Positions 46,116 through 58,470 are shown, counted from the stretch's first letter. The stretch: 64,000 nt of DNA from Bicyclus anynana (GCF_947172395.1 NC_069087.1:17614889-17678888), one strand, 5' to 3'. Notes: a model not told the origin generated them from the letters alone. Translations and numbers: made by a program.

Positions 46116-46428
46116 CTCAGACCAATTATAAAAGGACCTGTATCGCACTCCTAGTCAGGAACAAAATTGTCTGTCATTTTCTGAAGAAAACGAGCTTAGA
46201 TTTGGTATATATCTTATACTAAACTAGAAGTTTTTGTCCGTTTTTTACACAATTCAATTACACAAAAAGGTATTTTTACGGAGCTCTTTAACCGACGAAC
46301 ACGATTACAACTATTTAACATCGATTTTATAGAGACAGTTTTTATAATCGCTATTGGATCGTTGATCATATACTTTGACAGAAAAGTAACGTCTAGCGAG
46401 ACAGGCCCTATACAATAATTGGTTTGAG
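46116..46428. mobile_element. hAT-like MITE, second young copy
   Basis: A 313-bp element, about 90% like 20211-20521, with CTCAGACCAATTATA at the left and the inverted ATTGGTTTGAG at the right. Flanking octamers gctcgtgc (46108-46115) and tctcgtgc (46429-46436) match at 7 of 8, an 8-bp target duplication. It sits about 230 bp upstream of the CYB5D1 start codon. Confidence 0.85.
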
Positions 46429-46656
46429 TCTCGTGCCGATACTAGGTGGCGGTGTTTATAAAAATATTGTTTCCTGGCAACTCGAAACTTTACATAGACA
46501 ACAAAATGACAAAACTGTCAAAAGCTTTTATACCTAAAATATACATATAATAAATAATATAAAACACATATTATTTTTGCAATATTCAACGACTGAAAAT
46601 AAACGAAATAACAAATTTTACAAAGTGTTTCAATTAGATACCTTTAAATATAGATA

Positions 46657-49156
46657 ATGAAATACACAAAACAAGAATGGTTTACCCCAGCTGAAGTGGT
46701 AATACACAATACAGCGACTGACTGTTGGGTCTCTCTGGACGGTAAAGTACGGGATCTGACCTCTTGGCTGCAAGACCAGTTGAAACTTTGCAAGTGCAAG
46801 AAGTCGTGTTCTTGCACAGTCAAGAATTGGTACTGCGATAACAGTTGCGTGGAGTACTGTAACTGTTTTAAAAGGGGCTTCTCTTACTGCGATGCTAAAC
46901 GAGTAAGTTGTTTTCTACTACTGAAAGAGTGGTTGAGCTGTGATAGCCAGTGGGCATGACCTCTGCCTTCGATTCAGAGGGCGTAGGTTCGAATACGGTC
47001 GGGGGCATACACCTTCATCTTTTCAGTTATGTTCTTTCTAAGAAATTTAATATCAACGTGTCTCAGACGGTGAAGGAAATACATCGTAAGGAAACATGCA
47101 TACCTACCTGAGAATTTTTAATTCTTTGCGTGTGTGAAGTCTGCTGCCAATCCGCATCCGCAGGTGAATTCTCTCATCATCATCTCATCTCTTATTCTGA
47201 GAGGAGACTCGTGCTTGCCGAATATTGGTTGTTAACTCAGACGAATGTTAATGTTGACAAAAAGAGGAGGACACATTTTCCTATGGAATCCACGCCGCGT
47301 TCGCGCTTTGAAAAATTCAAGGTGTAGATCGCATGTTAGGTATTTGAACTATGTGGTCATCTCTTCCCAAGAATATCGGGTATGGGGTATGGGACTCGAG
47401 GGATTGCCTCCTTGCCCGGATAAGACGCGGGGGATCTTTCTCCTCCGGCGATTTCTTCCAGACCCCACTGTAAGTACTCGGACTGGTACTCACATACTGG
47501 TAGCTATAGGCACTTAAAACTTTACCTACCTACAAGACGTCGTTGTAACATCACGTCAATGTATCTATCTATTTAAGGTAGTGCTTTTCAAGTTTAAATG
47601 AACTTAGGTACCTACTTATTTCTATTAGACTCTTAAATCTATGTGTGCTAATGAGACAATGCTTTAATTCTTTCACGATTCTATAGAAGTAGTACCTACC
47701 CTTTACGTTTTCATTCTTCTGCGTGTGGGTATAAAACTGTGACCGAAACATCGGTCGTCGTATCCTTTGACCTCTAAACCCTCAACCTCTCTAAATAAAA
47801 ATCTCTTACAGCCTGCAATGACTATCCTGGCTTACGCCGGCAAGGATGTCAGCCACTGGTTCAAAGGAGACGAGTGGGTGCACTACATTCATCCCGTCGT
47901 AGCTTCTAGAACAGAGCACCATCAACATGGTCACGGCTACAGACGGCCTGTGGTGCCCTCGACTTTGTGGAGACCTTTCACTAACCCTTGGTGGCTGGAC
48001 GAGAGCAATGTCGTGGGGAAACTGACTCAGAGAACCAGACCCATTCAGATTACTAATACCTTGACGAGTAAGGATATTTTGTTCTCTGTTCTTTCGTTCA
48101 TTCCTGACCTACAAAATACAATGATGTAAGGTAATAGGTTCAGTCGTTATAAGTCTGAATTATATGTTCGCTTTCCCATGTCAAATTAAGAAGTCCATGA
48201 GAATATCTCTACGTAAAAAGGCACATCCTTAGATACCTAATTAACTACCTAACCTTACTATCCTGCTAATAATATAAAGGCAAAAGTAAGTATTGTCTGT
48301 CTGTTATTTTTCACGGCTAAACTAAGCTGATTTAGATGTATTTTGGTACAATGATAAGTCTGACCTTGGAGCAGAACATAGACTACTTTTAATATCGGAA
48401 AATTGATGATAACTGCGGGATTTGCTATAGCTGTATACCTTTACGATGTTTTGCTTACCAGTAATTATTCATTTAGCAGTTTTTTGTTTTTAATTAGGTT
48501 CCAGCGTAACACTTGAAGTGTGCTCCGAAGAGACGATATACCAGATTATGATGCGTTACCTTCCTCACAATTCACACATGTTGTCATACACCTGGCGATA
48601 CCTCGGTCGCGGGCTCAAGTACGACAAAACCCTGGCCGAGAACGGTATACCTGATGAGAGGGATCGCTTCAATGAACTTGCCTTGCCTGAGAACCTGCAC
48701 ATACCTGATCTGTTGCTGTATTATAATGATGATTTGACTGAAGGTAAGATAGAGGTTTTCATCGGGAAACTCAGGTTCTGTATTGTGGTTAATGTATCTA
48801 TCAAATCTTATATGAATGCGAAAGGTTCTCATCATGAAATCTCTGAAACTACTTGTTATACACAGATGAAATTTGGCTTGGAGGTAGTTTACAGTCCGTA
48901 GACGTTCGCTAAGAATTGATCGGTCGATTAAGAGTGTCGGATTAAGGAGGTCTAGAAAGATTTATTAGAAAGCTAAGTAAATAATCAAAGAAAATTATTA
49001 ATCGAATAACACGTGACACATTTTCTATTAATTTTAGGAAAGTATTACAATTCAGATTGCTTACTTTCAGATCCTCCCAAAGATGATTGCTTATGCCATG
49101 ACATGAATTGTGTACTGGATCGTCCTGAAAAATGCTATGAAGATGTGCAGTTTTAG
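46657..49156 (+). CDS. CYB5D1: Cytochrome b5 domain-containing protein 1 homologue (4 exons, 288 aa)
   Basis: CYB5D1 is known as a radial-spoke-associated ciliary protein, so a role in sperm or sensory axonemes is likely. Exons: 46657-46902, 47812-48067, 48498-48743, 49038-49156; frames join at GT-AG sites. Seen: WFTPAEVVIHN and CWVSLDGKVRDLTSWL (start of the b5 fold), AGKDVSHWF with candidate haem His 97, NPWWLDESNVVGKLTQRTRP, ITNTLTSSSVTLEVCSEETI, RYLPHNSHMLSYTWRYLGRG and LLLYYNDDLTE, all characteristic of CYB5D1. Odd: residues 45-78 hold nine cysteines (45, 47, 51, 53, 60, 64, 68, 70, 78) between the DLTSWL strand and the SHWF helix, and the last 39 residues (exon 4) hold five more, whereas the human protein (about 228 aa) ends near DDLTE. 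The classical HPGG haem motif is absent, as in human CYB5D1. Confidence 0.92.
46926..47215 (+). mobile_element. SINE family A in CYB5D1 intron 1
   Basis: Head 'gagctgtgatagccagtggg', B box 'ggttcgaatacggtc', 'tgtctcagacggtgaaggaa', then 'ccaatccgcatccgcag' and 'attctgagaggagactcg'. It starts about 25 bp after the exon 1 donor. The (GAT)n end is lost. Confidence 0.85.
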
Positions 49157-49311
49157 ATAAACTTACTTACATTTCTTAACTTCCTATACATTTAACATTT
49201 TTATTATAGCTTTTTCGATGTGTTACATTGAACGTTTTCTTAAATAATTCGTCACAAATTTTACTACTTCCAAAAGAATTAATAATAAATAAGTAATGAT
49301 TAATGTTTAAA

Positions 49312-49605
49312 CGAGCTGTGGTAGCCCGGTGGATATGACCTCTGCCTCGATTCGGAGGGCGTAGGTTTAAATTCGGTCCGGGTCATGCACCTCCAACTTT
49401 TCAGTTATGTGCATTTTAAGAAATTAATTATCACGTGTCTCAAACGCTGAAGGAAAAACATCATGAAGAATGAAGTCTCTGAGGTCTGCCAATTTGCATT
49501 GGGCCAGCGTGGTGGATTATTAGGCCTACCCTAACCCCTCTCATTCTGAGAGCAGACTCGAGTTCAGCATTCAGCTTATATGGGTTGATTATGTTGATGA
49601 TGATT
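49312..49605 (+). mobile_element. SINE family A downstream of CYB5D1
   Basis: Head 'gagctgtggtagcccggtgg', B-box-like 'ggtttaaattcggtcc', body 'ccagcgtggtggattattag', tail 'gggttgattatgttgatgat'. Nearly full length, about 155 bp after the CYB5D1 stop codon. Confidence 0.85.
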
Positions 49606-51690
49606 CGTTAAACATTTTTTTTTTGTTGAATCCACTGCCTTGGATGCAAAGGACACACTGCGCCACACGTCCGCCTAATAAGTAGGTGTACAATAAATAC
49701 ATTTCTTATTATGTGGCATAATTGCTAGCAATCTAGGATTAAGAGGCATTTCGTTCCGCTCTTCGGTTCAGAGGGAGCTTTTTCTGGTCACGTAAGCACT
49801 GATATTTTACACCACAATTAATATTTATAAAGAAAAAAAATCTACTGTTTATGGTATAACCTTTGGCACGTGGGCATATAATTTTAATGTCTATGAGGTT
49901 TATACCCGAGCATTTCCAAGAAAGCAATACCACCATGCATTTTTTTGTCGTCACCATAGAATTATATTGTTATTGACTCTTAAATTTACGCGTTTCGTAG
50001 GTTTCTGGTAAAAAAAAAACAGCTACGGGAGGCTTAATATCCCATTCATTACAGACTCATTAAAGCGCTAGAACCATAGAACGCATAAAGCGGTTTTGGA
50101 TAAAGGCAATGGCAATCAAATTCATGAAAAGGTGTTCAAAAAATACATAAGTAGGTACAGCCACAGAAAACATATGTACAAGTATAAGCTAAGCTTAAAA
50201 TCTCATCGTTTTTGAAAGTCGTTTAAAAATAGAAGGCTTCGTACTGCAATTTGTCATGTCTATGGTAGATATACCTACCTTAAAATTGTTACAAATCCGT
50301 AGACAGAGATTTAAATGGATTGTAATAGGTTAAAAATCACATAAAACATATGGATTACACCGAAGCATCAAGTGAATATGATTAATATTCATTATTTCTC
50401 CATTCCGGCTTAGTTTTTGTGAGTAAGGAAAACACCGCGCGTCGGCCACAGGAACCGCGCTCGGTTGAGCGTGGCGTGGCACAGGCCGGTGGCCTTAGGA
50501 TAGGTACCTACCTACGTATGTTTTAAGGTATACCTTTGAACAGTGGCACTTCATAGATGCAAAAATGTACTAACTACCCTGGGGACTTATTTACAATGCC
50601 GTTTTAAAGAATAAAAAATCAGTTCATGTAGTTTGTATGTTTAATGCTTACCCAAAAATTCGTTTCATGCTTAGAATGGTGACATTTTGAGATGTTATTT
50701 TTGCTTTTTAGTTTAGTTGGCACGTCTTACGTTTTTGAAATCGGTTGTATTTTCAAGAAAAATTTTGCCAAACGTACCTATGTTGATATGAGTAGTGTTA
50801 AAATATTGGATGGAATAGCCTTGTTTGACTAAAATTAAAACAAATGAGTAGGCCACACGATAAAAAAGCAATGCTAGAAATGACTCGATTACGCAACTTC
50901 AATTCCATCTCAAAGCCCAAGTACAAGGTAGCTACTCTAAGCCGTTGAGGAATTTCATTAACTTTCCTTCGTCTTCTTTATCACTAGATCTCTAATGATA
51001 GTCACAACCCATCTAGGTGAAAACCTCTTATCAATACAAATTAATCAAGCCCAATCACAAGGTAGTTACTATGAACCGTTAAGAAGTTCTTTTAACTGTC
51101 CTCTTAACTCTGTGTGACTAACTATTAACTTCATCATTAGACTACTACACCGGCGAACATTTTGCCCTAGAAGAGTGATAAAAAATGCATTTTTCTTCAA
51201 AAAACCACTTGATATGCCAATTATTTAACCATATCCATATCCATATCTATACATCATATTATAATCTTCAAATAGTCTAGGAGGGTAAACCTAGGTTCAC
51301 TGGGCCGATGTTGCATAAACCGGTGGGCAATCCCCACCAACTATTAATCTATTTGGATAATAATGTGATTACGGTAAAGCGAATAATACGTAATTAATCT
51401 GCGTAATTTATAGTGGATATTCAAATACTTCTATTGACCGACCCCACGCGAAATTATATTTATAATCGTAATTCTGAGCATCTATCCGTTTATTTGCGTA
51501 CCGAGCGGCGCGATCACCACGCATGCGCGGATCCTATAATTCACTTGTTACCCCAAATTATAGCGAGCACCCCATGCAAAGCGCCAGTAAAAATAAACGA
51601 GCGTCAGAAACGGCCATTTTTGTCCATAGACAATTGAGTGACGGGACGCGTTTGACGTAGAAAAGCGCGGCAAGGATATTGTTTTTTTTT
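49606..51690. other. Intergenic repeats and promoter region of the right-hand gene
   Basis: 50435-50500 is a GC-rich patch of unknown nature. 50690-50760 holds one end of the CGACTTCAAAA MITE family, and 50877-51115 the partner of 37484-37700. The last 200 bp (51490-51690) become GC-richer and likely form the promoter of the transcript starting near 51724. No gene is supported. Confidence 0.5.
50877..51115 (+). repeat. Dispersed repeat, partner of 37484-37700
   Basis: Same order of blocks as at 37484: 'aaggtagctactctaagccg', 'agtcacaacccatctaggtg', 'ttatcaatacaaattaatca', a second 'aaggtagttact'. Its inner repetition of 'ggtagYtact..aaYcgtt.agraattc' suggests the element itself is a dimer. 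Confidence 0.7.
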
Positions 51691-51723
51691 TATTTTCGTC
51701 TATCTGCTATCATCGTTCGTGTG

Positions 51724-51861
51724 TCAGTGACCTCTATTGATAAAGTGATCGATGTTTTGTGATTCAAATGTAAACAATGTGTTTCGTAAATAGTTAAGTG
51801 ATAAGTGGTTTTCTATGGGCACTATTTACCATTTTCTGATTGGTTTTCTTCTATAAATTAG
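51724..51861 (+). other. Putative 5' untranslated exon
   Basis: A TCAGT initiator-like pentamer at 51724-51728 follows a GC-rich stretch, and a strong donor (TTAG|GTGAGT) lies at 51862. The next acceptor with a good ATG exon is at 54335. Together they look like a first non-coding exon; the start point is inferred from the initiator alone. Confidence 0.4.
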
Positions 51862-52614
51862 GTGAGTTTCGTTTAATCAGTAAATTTAGTTGTTTACCTA
51901 CCTACCCACAATAATTTCAATAACCTAATAGATCGAAATTAATTTGTAGGTGCATAGTGGTTTTATAATACTATTGTTTTAAATAAATACGTTACACATA
52001 TAGTAGCCAAAAATTGCCAAAATATCTAATCTAATAGATAAGGTAGGTGAAAATGGAATGTTTTACTAACTATAAGGGTTTTTTGACCTACCCTCTCCAT
52101 TATTGTTAGAACATTATTTATGTCTTTTAGTAGGCAAATACCAATAAGTATTAACTTTGCCTCTTTATTAAGTTCTCTTCCTGCATTGAGTGGTTGCCTT
52201 TATTGCAACTTCTATAATTTTTTTTCTTTATTTGGTGATGCTTTTATTTTTACCGACTTTATGAAGTGTAATACACGAGTATGTATGTATGATTTTCGTA
52301 AAACCTGGCAGGTATTGATACAATTTGGATAAGGTTTTCGATATTTAAGTTTATATTTTTGTTTGACGGTTTGGAAAAACGATTTTAACGTTAGTTTATT
52401 TTCGTTTACATATAATTTAATTATTTTTTATGTTTTCTTTAATAACATTTGTTTATTAGGTTGTCCGTCTCGGTCATTAGCATTAAATGATGTTAATAGA
52501 TAACTAGTCAAACATTACCCGCCAACCCCCATAGGAACATCGTGGTGGGTCTAAGCTTTGTTTATAAGTATGATGATGATAATAATCAGTAGCGTGCACA
52601 AGAAAAACTTTATG

Positions 52615-52678
52615 TACATAAATATATAATGTAAGTTAACACAAAATTGTGCATGTGTGCGCTCAGTGGAGTAGCTAA
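52615..52678 (+). repeat. Short direct repeat, copy 2 at 53525-53582
   Basis: 'acataaatatataatgta', 'acacaaaattgtgcatgtgt' and 'gcgctcagtggagtagct' recur in the same order at 53525-53582 with a few changes, about 910 bp apart, within the same intron. Old local duplication or two copies of one element. Confidence 0.6.
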
Positions 52679-54348
52679 TTTCGGATCACTTAACATATGC
52701 AATTCAATTATGCATCTTTGAAGTGTACGTGACAGATGATAATGATTTGCTTTTACTTGATTTTTTTCAAAAACACTAAACTTTATTAATTAGGTACATA
52801 GTAGGTACATACCAAAATTATTCCGACTTCCAATTTTCATGTAATAACCAACCAATTGTCAATATAATAAAAGCGATCGCTGAGTCATAGTCTCAAGGGG
52901 AGAGTAGAGTAAACAGTTTGCAGATGAAATTGATTTTCACCCCATATTGATTTTAGCTCCCCCTGTGAAACCCTAACGTTTATCTCCAAAGAGACCATAG
53001 TTTGACTGGCACCCTAAAACACAATGCTAGCTTGTATAGATTTTAGGATGTCTGTTCCTTGATTCTGGATTAAATTTAGGGCACGCGACCTATTATGGTT
53101 AAGTGTCATTGTCATACAAAACTATTAAAGCTAGATTGTGTCTGTAATTGCCAGACCTTCGTGATTTTGTAAAAGCTGAAGGTTTATCAGCCCATGCTCC
53201 TATATTAGGTAAACTAAGCAAATATCAAGTTTGGACTATGGTGGTTATGAAAGATAGATTTCAATGTATAACTGAACTCTGTACCTATAACTCAATACTG
53301 TAACCGTTCAAGTATTTTTTTATTAAAGCATCAAATGAATTTTTTAATTTTTGTAGCTGTAGCCATTATGATAAATTTTCTTTTATAGATTTCTTTTCTT
53401 TTTCGATTTAAAACATACGACGATATTTTTACTAGAAACAGGGCACTAGCGCGTCGATACTGAGGCGGACCAATGTCTAATTATACATTGTCGTGTTGTA
53501 TTCAGTAAGTGTAAAAATTATAAATACATAAATATACAATGTAACACAAAATTGTGGATGTGTGCGCTCAATAGAGTAGCTGAATTTGGGTCGTTTTTTG
53601 CGGTGATTATGTAGGCACGTGACTTATATACTCGTTCCATGTTAGCTTAATCATTTTACGCCTGTTTCACACAAAGCAAGTGATATTTTGAGCTCGGAGT
53701 TTTGACAATAACAATATAACCATGTCCGCTTATGTATTTAAATAATCAACAGAGCTATTTAAAATATTTTTTAAAAAAAGGAATATAGCGTTAATGACCC
53801 CAATTCAAATTACAAGAACGTCAGCACCCATTGTGCTATGGTGTTATCGAACCTGAAACAATAGATAAAGCTTATCGAATGACTCTATTGTCTATGAGCC
53901 ACTTCCGGTCAAAGTTGAATTTAGATTTATTTAACTTAAAATACCGTTCTGCTAAGTTATAAAAAGTCTTATTGTCTAAACAATATTAAACAAAACTCTC
54001 GGCAGTCTGTGATGTCTATGACATTCGTCATTTTTAACCGACTTCCAAAAAGGCGGAGGTTCTACGTTCGGCTGTATATGTATGTTTTATATTCTCTCCC
54101 AAAAAACACTCTTGACAAAATGATACTCTTGCAATAATTGGTTATTATTTCTTACGCTACATACAGAAAAGTGACGGTTACCAGTAAATTTCTCAACACA
54201 GGAGAGTTCTCGAATGCATCTAGATTTGTCGATTACTACCTGAACAAAGTCTTGTGAAATTGTTTATTATTTAAATTAATAGATATTATAGATTATACTT
54301 ACCTACTCTAAACAACTTTATTTAAAATTTTCAGATAAAGGAAACAAC

Positions 54349-54383
54349 ATGGCGACATTACCAATCTACGTGTCACTAAGCAG
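54349..54383 (+). CDS. First coding exon of a gene leaving the window (partial)
   Basis: After the acceptor TTTTCAG at 54334, a short leader and ATG (context aacATGG) read MATLPIYVSLSR up to a good donor (CAG|GTAAGC at 54384), leaving phase 2. A GT-rich 5' UTR exon lies upstream at about 51724-51861. I do not recognise the 12 residues and find no continuation in the remaining 9.6 kb, so the next exon is probably beyond 64000. It could be an alternative first exon. The coding call rests on start context and splice sites only. Confidence 0.4.
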
Positions 54384-57040
54384 GTAAGCTTAAGTTAAGG
54401 TCTTAGTAATTAATATGGTTAAGGGGTCGGACTTAATATGGGTTCGATTCCCGCCTAGTAGCCTAGTGTGTGTTATCTACTCCTAATCCACTCTTTACAG
54501 CTCAAGCCTAACTAACGGGGATATTATTCGTCATATTAAAAAAAATAGATGACAATAAATTCTATACAAAAAAAAAATATCAAAAAAGCGAATTTTTGTA
54601 GTTTTTAGTTTGTTTGTTTTTTTACCATGTAAAAAATTAAGAAAGTTTTATAGTGACGGGTTTTAATAAAATACAAACTTTATTCGGCCCATAAAACTTG
54701 GCTTCGGTAAAAATAGTTTTTTATCTGTCTACCTTCACTAAAACCATCTGAAACTATGCGCCACCGATCCTCATTTAGCCCGACTGTCTACTGATAATTT
54801 TATAGCATTTTAACGATCTGTTTCTTTGCGCCGGGAGGGATTTGAGACCGGTCCCACAGGAGTCAGGAAGCGATTTGTAAATATACAAAACACGTGTCTC
54901 TTGTTGATAATAGTCACTTAATTAGCCGGTAGGCGGCGCTGAATTTGTTGTCTATTTTAAATAAAATAAGTGTCATTATTATCAGTCTTTTTCAACACCC
55001 CCTAAAAGGTAATACCCCTCCTTGTATAAGAGGGGTAATGGACTTAAAACCCACTGCTCCAATGCATATGGTCATAATTTTAAATTCTTTAATGGCCACT
55101 ATTAGATATTTGATAATGATGACCGGCTGACCTATTCACTATTTTGGTCTTTATTATGAAACTATTAAAATAAATATCAAATCAATTGAGAAATGTCATC
55201 TACCTACTGTATGATGTTCACCAGTAGGCATCTGATAGCATTTATTAAAGTTTTTTTTATAATTAAACTGATGACATAACAAGGCACTCTTTAGGCACTC
55301 TGGGTTGGGTGACTACACAACTTCCCAACTCCGGGCTGACGATTTCTACTGAAAATATTTTACAAAAAAAGAAAAGCTCACTATTTCATGGATTATAATA
55401 TTATCGTACCTTCCCTAACCTTTTCGACTATTTGGAAGGAAATGGGAACATTTTATTTATATTTAAAAAAAGGTTTGGCTAAAATACTTACTCAAAAATA
55501 TCATTCATTACAAACACGGGCTTTTCATTTATTCATGGAAAAGGGTAATATGTTTTTTTTTAATTTGATTAAGTAGGTTCAACTACTAAAGGTGTATAAT
55601 TTCCGGAAGTTGGTCAAATACCTTCTCGTACTAATGACATATAGCAGCTAATAATAACAGTATACAAGTGCAATAAAACACCGATAGTCATACGCGGAGG
55701 GACTGAGCTTTCGACGCTTCCTGTCCGAGTAAGGAAGTGGACGCAAGACGTGCTTTGACTCAGGGCTGCCACTAGCGAGCTTATTTATTTAAATTTAGAA
55801 AAAAAAACAGTTTTATCTTTTAATTTACGAATCGTATAATGTTTGCTTTGTTTATTTTAACATAATCAATATTTTATTTTTTATCGTATTATAGAAAATC
55901 CCTCGGGCAAGCATCAAACTCACCTTTAGGAGGAAAGGATCAAAAATTTTTAGGATTTAGAATTTATATGAATCTCTAGAAAAAAAGGAAAAGATTTTGT
56001 TTAAATGTAAATCAACTTGAGTGTTTTCTATAATAATGAAACATATAAATGGGTAATTTCTTCTGAATTTGTTTGAATATGTCTGAAATTTTTTTAAACT
56101 ATCCGGGCTTCTTAAACATGTGCAAGTTTGTACAACGTGCGTAAACTGCTGTGATCGAACTTTCTGGACAAATTAACCTGAGTTGAGTTGTTTATGTAGA
56201 ATATGCTTTGATTTTTAATAAAGATAAGATAAGAGTATGTTTTTGGCAGCCCTATTTACTAAACTTGACACTATCTGCATATCATATTGCTTTCACAGAA
56301 CACATATTGGCACTGCCTTTTTCGTCTTTTGATGAAATACATCTCCCATACAAATCGATGTAACAAACTCATTCTAGTTTTACTGTGAACCCCTATTATG
56401 TACGTAAATTATCATTATTACAGGTACGAAATAACAAAATGAGTCTAAACGTAGTGGAATCAATACATCAAACTTTTGAAAATTTTTGTCTTTCTACTTG
56501 TTTCTTCAGGCTTATCTCTAGAATTGTTGAGCCGATTTTAATGGGACTTTTATTGGTAGTTAGAAGAGGTTATTGAAGAATTTAAAGTATTTTTAAATTA
56601 ATTTATATCTATACTAATACAAAGGTAACGTTTGTGAGGTTGTAGAGGGAATCTCTGGATCTACTGAAGCGATTTAAAAAATTCTTTTACCACTAGAAAG
56701 CCCTTTATTTCATCCCCATATTTCCACGGGAAAGGGAACTACGCGAGTAAAACCGCGGGGCATCGGCTTGTGTTTTATAAATTGGCTCAGCTTAGGCTAG
56801 CGTAGGCGGGTTAATGCGGCTGCCAATTACGCTACATAAAAAAAAAGATATGGCGTTGTTATGTTGTTGCTTATAGATGTCACGATATTTAGAGTGTGCA
56901 TAAATGCTCTCTATTTTATGAGTATGTCACCTATGTGTCAAATTTGATAGAGTAACACAAACTTGTTACTCAGGTGTTTTCCTGTGCTGTGTATTGTGTG
57001 ACCTGTAATAACATAGTGAGAATAGTATGTACTGTCTTAC
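54384..57040. other. Probable long intron, left part
   Basis: 54418-54470 carries a B-box-like 'gggttcgattcccgcc' SINE scrap. 54030-54110 (just upstream) and this stretch hold 'ttttaaccgacttccaaaaa' MITE ends. 56610-56780 is a minus copy of the 'gccccgcggttt' repeat. Open frames such as 55388-55576 show no family resemblance. No exon is supported. Confidence 0.45.
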
Positions 57041-57046
57041 TTTTAT

Positions 57047-57415
57047 TAGGGTTCCGAACCTTAAAAGGAAAAACGGAACCGTTAAAAGATCATTTTGAAG
57101 TCCGTCTGTCTGTCTGTCTGTATGTCGAGATCCTTTATTTCATGAATGGAATGAGTGGAGTTCTAAGTGGAAATGTAAGATGTATAATCAGGTTTACAGT
57201 TCCATGAAGTTGTGCAAAAATGAAACTTCTAAATTTACGCACGTCCTTTTTTTTAGCAAAAAACGAATATTTTGACACTGAAGGGAATCAAAACTCAAAG
57301 GTTATAGAACACAAGTACCTACAAGAAAAAATCTCCAACTATACGTTTGTAATCAAATCTTGGAAAATAGTTCTCCAATGCGCTACGTTCGTTACCTTTT
57401 TAACGCCAAGGTAAA
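57047..57415 (+). repeat. Lepidopteran dispersed repeat ('agggttccgaacc...')
   Basis: Begins 'agggttccgaaccttaaaag' followed by 'gaaaaacggaacc', a (GTCT)n stretch near 57105-57122, and ends 'aacgccaaggtaaagccttc'. This order is a very frequent non-coding repeat in moth genomes, from memory. Confidence 0.5.
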
Positions 57416-57551
57416 GCCTTCGGTTGTTATATTACAAGAGATGAAAGCTACAAATACTGGTTGAGGCAATTTAATCAGCTTCAGAATCTGCCTTCCAAAC
57501 CAGTGGAGTCACTTTAAATGACTTGATTTTTCTTATACCCATAAAATGTAT

Positions 57552-57880
57552 CATCATCATCATTATCAACCCATATTCGGCTCACTGCTGAGCTCGAGTC
57601 GCCCCTCAGAATGCGAGGGGTTTAGCCAATAGTCCACCACGCTGGCCCAATGCGGATTGGCAGACTTCACATACGCAGAGAATTACTTAAGAAAGTTCTC
57701 TAGTATGCAGGTTTCCTCACGATGTTTTTCCTTCACCGTTTGAGACACGTGATATTTAATTTCTTAAAATGAACACAACTGAGAAGTTGGAGGCGCATGC
57801 CCCGGACCGGATTCGGACCCACACCCTCCGGAATCGGAGGCATAGGTCATATACTCAGGGCTACCACCTAAGGGTCGGTA
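57552..57880 (-). mobile_element. SINE family A, full length, minus strand
   Basis: The most complete copy: (GAT)n tail at 57552, then (plus-strand view) 'aacccatattcggctcactg', 'ccacgctggcccaatgcgga', 'gcaggtttcctcacgatg', 'gaagttggaggcgcatgccc', B box complement 'cggattcggacccac', and head near 57845-57880. Confidence 0.9.
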
Positions 57881-58227
57881 AAATGTGTATACATACTGAA
57901 TTAATATAAATAACCCAATAAATATTTGCGTGTTAGTGTAGAATCAGTCATACAACTGCTGCAGATACAAATCTCTCGTAAACGCTAAGTGATTTAGAAA
58001 GATCTATGTCTACAGGAATGTCGATAAGTCGATGGAACGGTGGATTTGTACCAGTTGCTAAACAACCATGACAATCGATTCGTACGTGGAACGCGATATG
58101 ATTTATTATGAGAACGATTTTTTTTACTGGATCGATTGCAAGATCCTTTGTAAATTTTATATGGTGTCCAGCGCTTTTGATAGAGCTGGTTTGGGTAATG
58201 AAAATGTTCATTTCCGCTAGACAGGAT

Positions 58228-58324
58228 GACAATAACTTGTTTTTGTTTGACCTTTTTTCCGACTTTAGTCTTGTACCTAGACAATACTAAAGTCGGAAAA
58301 AAGGTCTATATATAACAAGTTATT
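58228..58324. repeat. Long hairpin, ~35-bp arms
   Basis: Arm 58240-58268 'gaccttttttccgactttag' with 'cttgttttt' before it pairs with 58289-58322 'ctaaagtcggaaaaaaggtc' and 'tatataacaagtta'. The inner 20+ bp pair perfectly around about 20 loop bases. It could be a minimal MITE or the hairpin end of an element. Confidence 0.7.
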
Positions 58325-58332
58325 GTTATATC

Positions 58333-58470
58333 AATATAACTTAACGGAGGACTTAGATTCGAATCCAGTCCGGTGCATGTACCTCCAAATTTTGAGTTAT
58401 GTGCATTTTAACCTCTCTCATTCTGTGATGAATATGGGTGTTTAATGATTGAATGATGATGATATTTTTT
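58333..58470 (+). mobile_element. SINE family A, internally deleted
   Basis: B-box part 'gattcgaatccagtccggtg', 'catgtacctccaaattttga', 'gttatgtgcattttaa' then directly 'cctctctcattctg' and the 'gaatatgggtgtttaatgat' tail; the central body is gone. Confidence 0.7.

Noticed and set aside
46926..47000. tRNA gene in CYB5D1 intron 1 (A and B boxes)
   Set aside because: No cloverleaf; the sequence continues into a SINE body repeated at five other places.
4283..49156. Gene cluster acting as one undescribed system
   Set aside because: Each gene has a separate known role, with mixed strands and no shared regulatory sequence; neighbours appear incidental.
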